A stretch of 64,000 nucleotides of DNA from Durusdinium trenchii (Eukaryota > Sar > Dinophyceae > Suessiales > Symbiodiniaceae), in assembly GCA_963970005.1 (NCBI GenBank), contig CAXAMN010006668.1, forward strand, positions 53,991-117,990. Direction: 5' to 3'. The notes beneath the pieces are model-generated. The model saw nothing but the letters and a program-made list of their open reading frames with translations. It searched no databases and was not told the origin of the DNA. The translations under genes were made by a program, and so were the position numbers. Shown in pieces: positions 22,733-33,319 of the stretch. The first letter of the stretch is position 1, and every line of letters starts with the position of its first letter.

Positions 22733-25576
22733 TCACGCCGACTCGGACATCGCCTCAACCTTCTTCTCTTCGATGGCACGAAGCACTTCTTCTGCCTCGC
22801 GACTCTCCTCTACAAATAGGTTGCAACCCTGGAAAAGCAAAGGGACATGACAACAACTATAGAAAATACTGAAAATATCTTGTGAAAATCTTTGTCCAAC
22901 TTCTACTTTTTACTACTGAGGCCACCGTGAACACTTGACTGCAAAAATCCCAAGCGCCCTGCATCTTGCATCATTGCGGTCTCACGCCATGCAAAGGTTG
23001 CTGAATCTGCTGTGCTTACTCTGCTAGATGCTTTCAGGTCATGATCAATATCCGTTTGGGTCTCAACAAGTTTATATAAATTTGCCAATTGTGTAAGATT
23101 CTCAAGAGGGGCATTCGCACCAAATGCATGTGTAGACATCCTCCTTGGTCAATTGGTCGGACGCGGTTCCAAGGCTTTTAGAGAGGAATCAGAGCCATGA
23201 CACGCCACATGTGCCCACGGTGTCATGTGTCAACGTTGCACGACATAATTGATCGACAGGACACGAGATTAGCATTTAGCTGACCAACCCAATCAAGGCA
23301 GTTGACATCATTGGCGCTAAGAAACATCACAAGGTCTGCACCACAAACCAATGGAGAGGAGTGGCAAATTGGATCCAACCAAATTCCGATGAGAGGAGTC
23401 GGCGGTCAGGGTCGTACATTCTCACCCGTCTTGGCCGAGGTTTCCACCTGGAGCCGCGTTTCACGGTCTGGACGTGGATAACAACCGGTCGACGGGTCGG
23501 ATTGAGTCCCGTCGAATGGCCTCCTTTCTTCCGAAGGAAGGAGGACATGTTTGCTCCAAGAGGAATCCGGAAGCGAACTGAAGTTGCGTGTGCTTCCGAG
23601 GGATGGGGCTGCCCTTCCGAGGAATCTTGCATGTTTGCACATTTCATTGGGGCTCCAAGCGAAAAGGAGGCCTTTCTCCTCGCACATGGCCTGTCGATGC
23701 GGTGCGAAAGGACAAATGCAATGAAGAGACCTCCCGGAAAAGGTCTACATCACCACTAAACAGCCTGACAGCACAGGTCCCCTTGAGCCCAAAACAAAGA
23801 AGCAAAAGTGGGACCAAATTGAGCACATTGATGCCTTCATCTGCTTTGGATCCACGGCTTTTGCCTCCACATCGCTCCTCAGTTACATCTTTTATGACCA
23901 TTCTATGACTTATCTTGACTAAAAGGTACCGAGGCGTGGGCTTGTTGGCTGCCACAGCCATACAACATCGTGCCGGGCCCTGCAACAACAGCGAAATCTT
24001 TGGCCATTTTGAGAACATCCTTTGGTGACCGACTTCTGACACATGAGGATCTTTCTTGGGAATCAAAACGTCCACTGGTTTTGAGCCTGATGTACTCTTT
24101 GCAGACTCTGGCTTTTTGTGGCCTCGTTTCCCTTTTTCCCCAGAAACTCCATGGTCCGCTAGCCGACGCCAAGTGCGATCCACCTTGTTCTGCAACTCTT
24201 GGACCCAATAGTCCACGGAAGCCTCCAACGATCTGGGCGGTCGAAAGTATCTAGCATGCCAACAAACCCTTTCCAATCAATGTGTTTGACACGGGCACAG
24301 GTGTGCTCCTTTAAGCAAGCCTGGTTTGGGGAAGACAGTCTTCCACTGCATGCTGGAGACCCTATCCCAAAGTTCTTTCCTGTGTGGTGCAAGAACGCTT
24401 GGCCACATGTTCTCCTAGGACAGTGGCCCCAAAAAAACTATAATTATACTCCCCTGTGAGGCCAAAGCTTCGGTGGGCGGGCCCAGCTGGGAACTTCCTT
24501 GACCAGCTTGTGCCCTGCCTGCGAATGGGCATCAGTGCAGTCGTAAACTATGACCTGAGTCGTTGCCGACCCCTCTTCCCTGCTCCAGTGAACGGAGGCC
24601 ATCGCTATTGAGATAGGAGAGGCTCCGGGTCTCCTTCAACAGGGATTCCGCCTTCGTGCACCCGGCCCATGCTGCCGGCGCACCGCACCCGCAGCATCGC
24701 GGTAGTACAAGTGAGTCATAGCTCGAAAGCGCTCCTCACAAGGAAGCGCAGCTGCAATGTCCCGGACAGCATGAGCAAAAGCAACCAGCAAAGCCTAAAG
24801 CGAGCAACAATGCTCAAGTGTCATCTACAGTATTCTTGAATGATATGCGTCACCTCTGTGGGCCAGTGGTGTGTTGGCAATACACAAGCGCCGTGCCTGT
24901 CCACCTGTATCCCAAACGTGAAGCTTCAATTGGCCGCCATCTCCTCAGTTCGAGTTGCGCCTGGGAAGCTGCTTGAACCCCAGACCTCCTCCTCCTTCTC
25001 CTTGCCTAGACCCCAGAGAAGGAATAGAGTCGAGTGATTTCTTCATGGAATCCGCGGCTCATTGACCCAGTCCGATGAACATGAATTTGGCCTAGTGGCG
25101 CAATCGCACAATCTGCTGCAAAAAGGCGGCACCAATGGTGACCTGCCAGGTGGTGCGATACCGAGGGGCCCAGCCATATGGCCCCAGCCCACAGCATTCG
25201 CTGTGTCATGTCGGACCATGTTCTGGAACCGCTACGTCATCCTTGGGATTTAGATTCAATTAGCTGAGACTTGTGAACCCTATCCTTGTCGGGAGCCTCA
25301 TGGTAAGGATTGAAGCGACCCTGGCAAAAGCGCAAAGCCAGTGACGACTTGCCCTGGCGCAAAAGTCTGCAGAGTCTGCAGCTGTGGAGTGAATGAGAAA
25401 CCTGTCTGCTTTGTTCCTGGACAGACTCATACAAGGCCAGCACTCACATGGGAACGATATAAACCGTGAAACTGAAGGATCATATGGTTTCGTTGTGGGA
25501 TCCAAATATGCAAACACATCTCAAGTCTTCTTGAGGGCACGACAACACCAGAGTCGCCCAACAGGACAATCTTGGC
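22733..25576 (-). CDS. Rab5-type small GTPase split into about 12 micro-exons
   Basis: Ras-superfamily switch for membrane traffic. Exons on the minus strand: 25544-25576, 25297-25353, 25100-25142, 24897-24943, 24684-24734, 24523-24554, 24184-24232, 23942-23979, 23835-23877, 23661-23690, 23418-23447, 22733-22828; phases agree at every joint. In order they give KIVLLGDSGV/GKSS (G1), TIGAAFL (switch I, the Rab5/21/22 form), WDTGGQ/ERF (G3), YYRDAAGA, IVYDCTD, DYWVQELQ, AVAANKSD (G4), EEKGLLF/VETSAKTGEN (G5), then a Glu-rich tail ending in a stop at 22733-22735. Seven donors are GC and four GT. Oddities: G3 has Gly where Rabs have Ala (WDTAGQ), and the tail ends SESA with no C-terminal Cys for prenylation. 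The start codon lies in an unfound exon above 25576, and the last exon is joined only by phase and strand. Confidence 0.88.
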
Positions 25577-25599
25577 CTGCACATGACGTGCGCAGGCAA

Positions 25600-26455
25600 G
25601 AGCAAGAACTCCATACAGCAGCTGGCACATCACATAACTCTTCAGCGGAATCCGTCACTTTCAGACTTGCTGGTTCTCAAGGCCCCTGGCCTCAATGGTG
25701 CTTCTCACCAACTGCGCATCCTGCACATTAAGCCCCAACTGGCCTGGCTGTTTCAGGGATAGAACATGATAGAACCATAGACCCACCGACCAAAAGGCTC
25801 ACACACAAGCAGCAATGGATGAGGCAGTGCTGGCAGACCACCCGTAGACCACCCTCAAACCGTCACACCGCATACCTTGTTGAGCAGGCTTGGCGCCGGA
25901 GCAGCCCATGGCAGCCTGCTCTGGCCTCAGGTGAAGGCTCAAGAGGAAAGAATGAAAAATATTTTACATCGTAGCAGGCAAGGTTGTGCACATGTGTAAC
26001 TTGTAACGAAATGCGCGCACATTCGTAAGAGGTTACTAAGGTTACAAGTAAAAAGTTGTAACTTGTAACTTAATCGAACTAATTTACTGTACATTGTCGA
26101 GCAGAGATAGGATGAATGCGAACTTGATTCGTCAACCTGCTCAAAGCAGCAAAGGGCGCATTGCTGCCAAGATGCCTTTCTGGCAAACATCAACTCCCCA
26201 CGTTTGTGAGCCAAATTGCATTTCAAGTCCATTCATCTTTGTCCCAACTGAATGAACTGTTCCCACAGAAATGGGACACAAATCAAGGAACCGGTCAGGT
26301 TGACTGACCCTGTTTTGCAAAGCAAACAGGCCCAAGGCTACCAACTTCTCTGACCTGACCTCTCAACGGCCGCCATTTTTTCAGTCCCAACTTTCAAGCT
26401 CAGCTCCTGCAACGAACGAAGTAACTCGGGAAATGATTGATACTCTTTTTAGCCT
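25600..26455. other. No gene model
   Basis: Upstream flank of the Rab gene; its first exon should be here but is not identified. Short frames on both strands only. Confidence 0.4.
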
Positions 26456-26458
26456 GTG

Positions 26459-26575
26459 GCCCCGCCCTCCTACTTAATTAGGTATACTAAGTAGGCGCCT
26501 ACTTATCTAAGTAAGGGAGCAAGTTTCTAGGTAGGACGCAGGATAGCTCACGCTAATGATTCGGTTCCTAGATTT
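26459..26575. repeat. Dispersed palindromic repeat A, copy 2
   Basis: CCTACTTAATTAGGTATACT then AAGTAGGCGCCTACTT, ACGCAGGATAGCTCACGC and GGTTCCTAGATTTTG, matching the copy at 17341 in order. Confidence 0.85.
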
Positions 26576-26788
26576 TGTGCGAAACAGGATTGCAAAATGC
26601 CAACTCATATCCATGAGCCTCGAGTCGTCAGCTGCGCACCGCCTAAGCAGGTCGGTGCCGATCCTCTAAAATTAATGATACAGCACTTCAATACAAATTG
26701 AAAGGACCTAGAAGCCCTGGCCCCTAGGAGCCTAGTCAAACAGAAGACCTTCAAGTAGCTGGATTTTGCCATGGAAATGTCAACCCAC

Positions 26789-27396
26789 CTGCGCAAGCTT
26801 CTCCTCGAGGCTTTTCATGTTGTCTCTGACCTCAATTCAGGTGCAGGTCCAACCTTCAAAACTGTCCTCCCCTCAAGTTTTATTGCCAAGAACCCATGTC
26901 AAACATCAGCAATGCACAAACAGCTAATGAGTGCCAAGTCACAATGCTCATGTTTTCCCGAAGCCCAGAATGAAGATCCTCCCAACAGCGACCCTGGTGC
27001 TCTTTGGGTTGAACATTGGCTTTGCATTCAGTCAAATGCAAACGCAATCACATTTCGTGTCAAACATCTCTGGACACTGGTGCCAGTCAGTTCGCCAAGT
27101 CGACTGGTTTCTCCTGAACAGCTTCGGAGGTGGTCTCGAGCAGCTTTGCCAGCTCTTCCTGTCAAAGGAGGACCAGGTAACTAGGGACAAGTGGTACCTG
27201 TGACAGAATTGATGCTCAGTACCTCCTCAAGTTTTGAAGGAAACAACATGAATCCTGAAAGTGTGGTTAATGTTACGTCCCTCAAGTTTGTTGTTCTCTT
27301 GAAGCTCCAGTGCTCTATTTCCCTGGTACTCACACTGCAAAGACTCCTGACCTGCTGCTTCTCCAGCGCATTGAGCCGGGAGGCAAAGGATGCACT
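26789..27396 (-). CDS. Coiled-coil protein, three phase-matched exons
   Basis: Exons 27352-27396 (SASFASRLNALEKQQ, GT donor), 27114-27158 (EELAKLLETTSEAVQ, GA donor) and 26789-26830 (VRDNMKSLEEKLAQ, GT donor) are 45, 45 and 42 nt, all phase 0 with AG acceptors. They read as heptad-rich helix. The 27114 exon could instead run a few codons longer to another donor. A further open segment at 27420-27560 probably belongs to the same gene but its frame is unclear. Ends of the gene and function are unknown. Confidence 0.6.
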
Positions 27397-27639
27397 CTGC
27401 AAGTGTAAGGCCTGGCTGACCGCACCCGTCAAGTCACTCGAACTCCTTCACAACGAACATTGTCAGAAAGCGCCGTATCTTCGACTGTTTGACCCTCCTG
27501 AAGCGATTGAAGACGGGCTACAATCAAGGGCAGCGAAGCCGCCTCGTTGCGCTTGACAGCTCGTGCTGGACAACTCAAACAGTGAAAGGCCCCTCGTGGT
27601 GGGAAAAATACTACCATTGGTTGGTGTTTTTCGTTTTGG

Positions 27640-28440
27640 TCTGGTGTGTGTGTATGTGTGTATGTGTGTATGTGTGTGTGCATGTGTGCATGTGTGCACG
27701 TGTGTATGTATGTATGTATGTATGTATGTATGTATGAATGTATGTATGTATGTATGTATGTANNNNNNNNNNNNNNNNNNNNNNNNNNNNNNNNNNNNNN
27801 NNNNNNNNNNNNNNNNNNNNNNNNNNNNNNNNNNNNNNNNNNNNNNNNNNNNNNNNNNNNNNNNNNNNNNNNNNNNNNNNNNNNNNNNNNNNNNNNNNNN
27901 NNNNNNNNNNNNNNNNNNNNNNNNNNNNNNNNNNNNNNNNNNNNNNNNNNNNNNNNNNNNNNNNNNNNNNNNNNNNNNNNNNNNNNNNNNNNNNNNNNNN
28001 NNNNNNNNNNNNNNNNNNNNNNNNNNNNNNNNNNNNNNNNNNNNNNNNNNNNNNNNNNNNNNNNNNNNNNNNNNNNNNNNNNNNNNNNNNNNNNNNNNNN
28101 NNNNNNNNNNNNNNNNNNNNNNNNNNNNNNNNNNNNNNNNNNNNNNNNNNNNNNNNNNNNNNGTATGTCTGTATGTAGGTACGTAGGTATGTAGGTATGT
28201 AGGCATGTAATGTAATGTAATGTCATGTCATGTCATGCGCTGTACTGTAATGTAGGTAATGTATGTAAAATACGGATATGTATGTAATGTAGTGAAATGT
28301 GATGTAGTGTAACGAAATGCACCGTCTCGTAACTTAACGCATGTATGCATGTACTCATGTATGCACATATGCCTGAATGCTTGTACGCACGTATACATCC
28401 ATGCATGTATACACATATTTGCAAGTATGTATGTATATCG
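27640..28440. repeat. TGTA/TGTG microsatellite with a 400-N gap
   Basis: TGTGTATG then TGTA repeats up to 27762, exactly 400 N at 27763-28162, then GTATGTAG and a degenerate ATGTA region to about 28440. Open frames of Met/Tyr/Val/Cys or Thr/Tyr/His/Ile repeats arise from it and are not genes. Confidence 0.95.
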
Positions 28441-28444
28441 GTGA

Positions 28445-29405
28445 TTTAAGATCTGCGTGCGCTTCGGAGCTTGTGCGCTGATGCCGCAGGGTGCCGCTGC
28501 CAGATGTGTGGCCGCGCTCGCTTTGCAGCTTGGGCGCTGGTGACGTTGCAGGGCGCAGCCAGATGTGTGGCACTGTGCCCTTTGGAGCCCGGGGGCTGGT
28601 GCCGCTGCAGGGCGCCGCTGCCAGATGTGTGGCTGTGTGTGCTTTGGAGTGGCTGTGGAGCTTGGGCGCTGGCGTCGCTGTGTGGTCGTGTGCACTTTGG
28701 AGCTTGGGCGCTGGCGCAGCTGCAGGGCGCCGCTGTCGGATGTGTGGCCGTGCGCACTTTTGAGCTTGGGCGCTGGCGCCGCTTGAGGGCGCTGCAGGGC
28801 GCCGGCGCAGGGCGCGCTTGGGCGCTGGGGCCGCTGCATGGTGGCGGTGCTGTGTGCGCTTGGAAGCTTGGATGCTGGCGCTGCTGCAGGTTGGGGGCTG
28901 GCGCTGGTGCTGTTACAGGGTCTATCGTGCAAGTGTTTCTTTGCGTCCATGTGATGTTGAATGCAATGATTCCAATGCTACCTGAGGTCTATGGGGCGTA
29001 ATTTGTGTATAACGGGGTGGCCCTCATAATGGAAGGGAGAAAACATTACACCAGCATAGGCCCGCAAATAGTAAAAGATATTTGCGGGCAGCACCATAGC
29101 AGCAGCACGAGCGTGCAGCTCGAAGCCGCACACTGCCATAGGCATCTAGCAGCAGCACCCTGCAGCGACACTCTGCAGCGCCCTCCAATAGCACCAGCAC
29201 CCCAAAGCGCAAACGGCCATAAACCTCTCGCAGCAGCACCCTGCAGCAGCACCCTGCAGCACCCCACCAGCACCCAAGCGAAAAGCGCACATGGCCACGC
29301 ACCTGGCAGCAGCAACAGCACCCAAGCTCCAAAGCGCGCACGGCCACATGTCTGGCAGCGGCACCCTGCAGCGGCACCAGCACCCAGGCTCCAAAGCGCA
29401 CAGGC
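28445..29405. repeat. Two inverted arms of a GC-rich minisatellite
   Basis: 28445-28900 holds units like GCAGGGCGCCGCTGCCAGAT then GTGTGGCCGTGTGCGCTTTG and GAGCTTGGGCGCTGG. 29095-29405 holds the reverse complement (GCAGCGGCACCAGCACCCA, GGCTCCAAAGCGCAC, GGCCACATGTCTGGC). The roughly 190-nt spacer between arms is ordinary sequence. A minus-strand frame of about 240 codons (28228-28950) is repeat-derived. Confidence 0.9.
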
Positions 29406-29455
29406 ATCTCTTCCTATACGGACGTGAATTCCGAACCCCAATAGCTGTCTATCTG

Positions 29456-29915
29456 GAGAACCTGAGAAGGGAGGGACAAAAGCTAGTGGCCTTCCTTTTG
29501 CCGACAGCCATGACTTACAGCAAAAAGGCCACATGCCCTGAGCCCACGGACCATTCACGGCGCTTTGCACCCCTTAACCTCCCCTCGAGCCAAACAACTA
29601 CTTGAGCACTTGAACACCATACCACCATGGTGAATCACTGACTTGCAACAACTAGCTCTGCCGAGCTACTCAGCCAAGCCTTCTTCCCCCAAACGTCCCA
29701 GTGCGCTCGGCTTCGGAACCAATCAGTTCCTTGCACCATCTTTCAGACCATCCACATCACTTCACACACCTGCACCTCCTTACCATGAAGCAACCATCCT
29801 CCACAAGACCTTTCCCCTCCAGACCTCATACTACCAACCCTCCACCTTTGTGATGCTCATGATGCCATCCAACAGCATCCCATGTTCAACATCACCAGAC
29901 CCTCCAGTAAAATTC
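29456..29915. mobile_element. Degenerate relative of the transposon-like unit (copy B)
   Basis: The left part, CCTGAGAAGGGAGGGACAAA then AGCTAGTGGCC, matches the left end of copy A at 5806 (CCTGAGAAGGGAGGGGACGA). GTGATGCTCATGATGC at about 29850 and CATCACCAGACCCTCC match the interior of copies A and C. No right terminus was found, so the element is truncated or diverged. Confidence 0.4.
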
Positions 29916-29919
29916 TAAA

Positions 29920-31285
29920 CGAATAGTATTATAGGAAAACTACTTCCTCGTGAGTTCTGGAGAGAGTAAATCCAATTTCACAATCAAGTGTCCGCTGGCT
30001 TTCATAAAATAGCCTGTTGCAATTCAAAACATATTCACAAGGAATGAAGCTTTTGTAGAGGAATAGAGTTAGTTATACGTTTAAAGAACATCAAGAGAAA
30101 ACCAAAACCAAAACAGTTCAATAGAAGATGCGGGGGAACAGAATTGACAAAGTGCTCAATCTCTTTTTGAGCAATGCAGGCTCTTATAAATGGCTTCTTT
30201 CCTAAAATTGGTGTTTTGCATGAGAAAGGAAGGACAATTGTAGAGTACAGTAATGAAGCCTTGTGTGGATTCCTTATCTATCACCTGGTACCTGACAGTG
30301 TTTAAAACCAAATCTCCAAATCCTTTTGACACAGGTCTATGTAAGCTATCTACCATTAGAAGAAAACATGTCAAGAACCCACACGTCCAAAACCATCACC
30401 AAACCAAACATGTATGATGTATGCAAGAATTGAATAATGAGGGATAGATCGAGAGGCTGAGCATACATATATATATATATATACATCTTCTTCCCCCCGG
30501 GAACGTGAAACTAGAACTCGCTTCAGGCGGAACGAGATGCTGTTATGAATGCTTTAAAATGTCTTGAAACATTAGGAAGTAAGAACTAAGAACTTAGAAC
30601 CTTTAAAAGGTTGGAGGTACCACATATACAACATATGTATATATAATACTGTTTGAAGGGTTTCCTTCAGAGACATCTGGTTCGTTTTTGAGGGATTGGC
30701 AGCGCACGAAGTCTTTCCATTTATGATCTGCACTGTGTCAAGCTGTCTGTAATAAGGCTCAAACCGTGGCACTCCAACGATGACAAAAGTCGTACAGCTG
30801 GCTCACCTGAACATACGCTTTTTGACTGACATTTTGGCCCACATTGGCCGAAACACCAACTGGTGAATTGGGATGAGAACTGGCAAGCAAGACTTGTATG
30901 ATTCTGATGCGCTATTCAATGAATCCTTCAACATGATGGTAAAATCAGTCCAGGCAACTTGAAGAGCGCAAGACTTCCAAGAATTCTGATAATTTTGACA
31001 AAATAAATACACAAAGTATGTGTCAATAGCAGGCAGAGTAGGAGGGGCAAAGGACATGAACACTCCTGTTCAAGACATGCATATTCAGACTGTCTTTCAA
31101 AATCTCACCTGGGATTCAAGGCCTTCTCCAACTGCAAGTTGAACAAAAAACTCCTGTAGCCCACAAGCCGCGGTTCTCCCCTCTTGTTGGTAGAAGGTCA
31201 TGGACCACTGACAGAAATCTGAAGCCTAAGCTGCAAGACAATTTGCCATTGCATGGATCTTGCCGGGCTCCATCTTCAGCAACAA
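29920..31285. other. AT-richer region, possible minus-strand exons, no model
   Basis: (AT)n at about 30468-30483. Candidate minus-strand pieces: about 30660-30725 (KWKDFVRCQSLKNEPDVSEG) and about 30815-30960 (AWTDFTIMLKDSLNSASES). Neither could be joined to a neighbour. Confidence 0.3.
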
Positions 31286-31288
31286 CTG

Positions 31289-31528
31289 CTACAACTTTAG
31301 TAGCCCAGCTGTCAACCGTATCTTCCGTTGCGGCCTCTGTGTCAGCGCATCAATCAACAGCAGCACAATGTCCAAGTAGCCATGAAGATCTGCAATTGGA
31401 ATTGGTGCATCATAGGTGTTGGCATTGGCGCCTCTCAGATTCGGATCCTGTGGTTTCTCAAGCTCATCAAGTTCGCGAACATCGCCCACGCGAGTAGCTC
31501 GACAGTTGTGAAACACTTCCTCCTCCAT
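31289..31528 (-). CDS. Ankyrin-repeat exon
   Basis: A minus-strand frame with an ATG at 31526-31528. It reads RVGDVRELDELEKPQDPNLR followed by a unit ending ADLHGYLDIVLLLIDA, which fits the ankyrin pattern (D-N-A-x-T-x-L-H-A-x-x-G-H-x-D-I-V-x-L-L-L-x-A), with PIPIA in place of the usual TPLHIA. One clear repeat plus part of another. The 3' limit is uncertain because the frame runs on past the likely exon end. Ankyrin proteins are common protein-interaction scaffolds in dinoflagellates; the partner is unknown. Confidence 0.55.
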   Translation of the reverse strand: MEEEVFHNCRATRVGDVRELDELEKPQDPNLRGANANTYDAPIPIADLHGYLDIVLLLIDALTQRPQRKIRLTAGLLKL

Positions 31529-31599
31529 CTTCCCACTGAAAGCAACTCAAACTCATTAGACAAACGCGGCAACATCTTCTATCCTTGGGCTCAAGCTCA

Positions 31600-32440
31600 G
31601 AAGCACAAGGTGTCTATTGAACATAAGCGACAGTCAAGGAGAAACACATCTGATTTGGACTGGTTGGACTGGTGGAGGAGAATCGTAATCTGCGAAATCG
31701 AGAAAAGACGTGTCGCCATTTGACAAGCCTCACACAATGATTGATGGAGTGAACGCAGTAATTCGGGGGTAACCGTAGGACAGCCTGAGTACCGAATTCA
31801 GGGCTCTTGACATAGAGTCTGTTCAGCAACAGGCCAGCGAAGGCACCTTCTGATCCAACTCTTTGTCAGTGGTGCCTTCTAGCTCCGCCTTCCGCTCCCA
31901 AATAGCAGGCCGGAGTGCAAGTACATTGAATTGACATGTGAGTGTGTATTGAAATAGAAACACTTCCCAAAACAAATTATGCTGAATCTTGCTCACTTCT
32001 CACTGTGAATAAAGGTAGGGCAGTTCAACCCACTGCCATACAACCAAAAGACATGGCAATTGGAAGGCTAGAGGTGCCCTAGACCTTTTGCAACACATTT
32101 GTATCCAGCATCCACATTTCTTAGATCATGATGTCCATACCAATTGGTATTCATGGGTCCCGTTCCTTCTTGCTGAGGACCTTCTGCACTTCAGCCAGAA
32201 CCTGTCAAAAGCCGGTTCAGCTCACAGCACCATTTGTATCAAAATGCTGGCACATAGAACATTGAATATTGAAGACTTTTGTTTGCACATAGAATATGTT
32301 GAAGCCACCATTCAAACAAAAACATTATACCTGCAATAGCACCTACCAACAGCAGCTACCAAGAAGCGCGCTTCCGTTTTAAAAGCTTCAACCCTATTCT
32401 TGTTGCCCCTTGAGACTGTACTGCAGCTTCATTGAAGGAC
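31600..32440. other. No confident gene
   Basis: A minus-strand frame at 31614-31829 and a plus frame at 32088-32339 are open but have no motif or coherent splice borders. Confidence 0.4.
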
Positions 32441-32449
32441 GGGTGTCAC

Positions 32450-33311
32450 CTGCGCTGGCCTTGTCAAGGCTCTTGTGAATGGTCTCCAATTTCTGACCAT
32501 CCTGGCATTTTTGGGCTCCCGGCCTTACTACTAGTAACAAGAAGCTACTAGGGGCTCCTGGCATCGCTACTACAAGCAAGGACGCTACTAGGGGCTCCTC
32601 GCCTTACCACTAGGAGCGATCGGACGCTAGAGCGGCTTCTTGAGTCACCAGCGGGGCGGGGGCAGATGGTGCAGGGCCAACAGGGCGGTCCAGAAGAGAG
32701 ATTCTCTTGTGGAGTTGCGTGATGGCGGTCTCCAAATCCTTGGCCCGGGAACGACAGATGTGCATGTTGAGATCAACATCAAGGAAAAGCATCAGCAAAT
32801 GTCACGAGGTGGGTGGTTATGCCGCTCATCTAAGGAAAACGTGGTTATGCCCTCGACCGGAAACGGATTGGATGGCTGCAACACGCCCAGCTGCTTCTCG
32901 ATCTCCTGCAGAGTGGGTCTAAGTCTTGCTCTTGGAGATCCGCCAACATGCAGGGAATTGCAGGCTTGAAGTAACGATTGTCAGGCTGATGTTGATCGCA
33001 GAAAGACAGAGTCAGAAAGAAATTGAAGCCGTATTTGGCAATGCAGTGGGTGTGCTACATCTACCAATCTACCATTGATACAGCCGATTCATGCTGATTC
33101 TTTTTTGTTGCACCTCATCCTGCCCAAACAACACGGCCCCCCAAGCTGGGTCTCCGCAATGCTGCTCTCCATGGACGCGATCTTTGCCTCAAGAAAGATC
33201 GCATCTGCAGCTCCAAGTGCGATTCGGGATCCCTCAAAGCCAAGTATAATATACAGTACCTGTTGCTCTTGCAGGGGAACAGGCTTAAGCTTGGTGTGTT
33301 CAGCAACCCAT
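32450..33311 (-). CDS. Coiled-coil protein, five phase-matched exons
   Basis: Exons 33260-33311 (WVAEHTKLKPVPLQEQQ, GT donor), 33188-33232 (GSRIALGAADAIFLE, GC donor; could run on through AKIASMESSIAETQ), about 32854-32905 (EIEKQLGVLQPSNPFPV), 32649-32738 (LETAITQLHKRISLLDRPVG then a Pro/Ala run, GT donor) and 32450-32501 (DGQKLETIHKSLDKASA, GT donor). All acceptors are AG and the phases are compatible. The product is a helical, partly proline-rich protein with no named domain. Repeat B (32516-32634) lies in the last intron, so that repeat is transcribed. Start and stop are not identified. Confidence 0.62.
32516..32634. repeat. Dispersed palindromic repeat B, intronic copy
   Basis: GCTACTAGGGGCTCCTGGCA then TCGCTAC, CAAGCAAGGACGCTACTAGG and GAGCGATCGGACGCTA, same order as at 9976 and 17026. 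Confidence 0.85.
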
Positions 33312-33319
33312 CTGAGAAG

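Noticed and set aside
23361..23759. A 132-codon plus-strand frame opposite the Rab gene
   Set aside because: The minus strand in the same interval carries two exons with clear Rab motifs (EEKGLLF, VETSAKTGEN), so the plus frame is a shadow.
28228..28950. A 240-codon minus-strand frame starting MDAKKHLHDRP
   Set aside because: Most of it is minisatellite arm, and the same composition appears on the opposite strand in the other arm.
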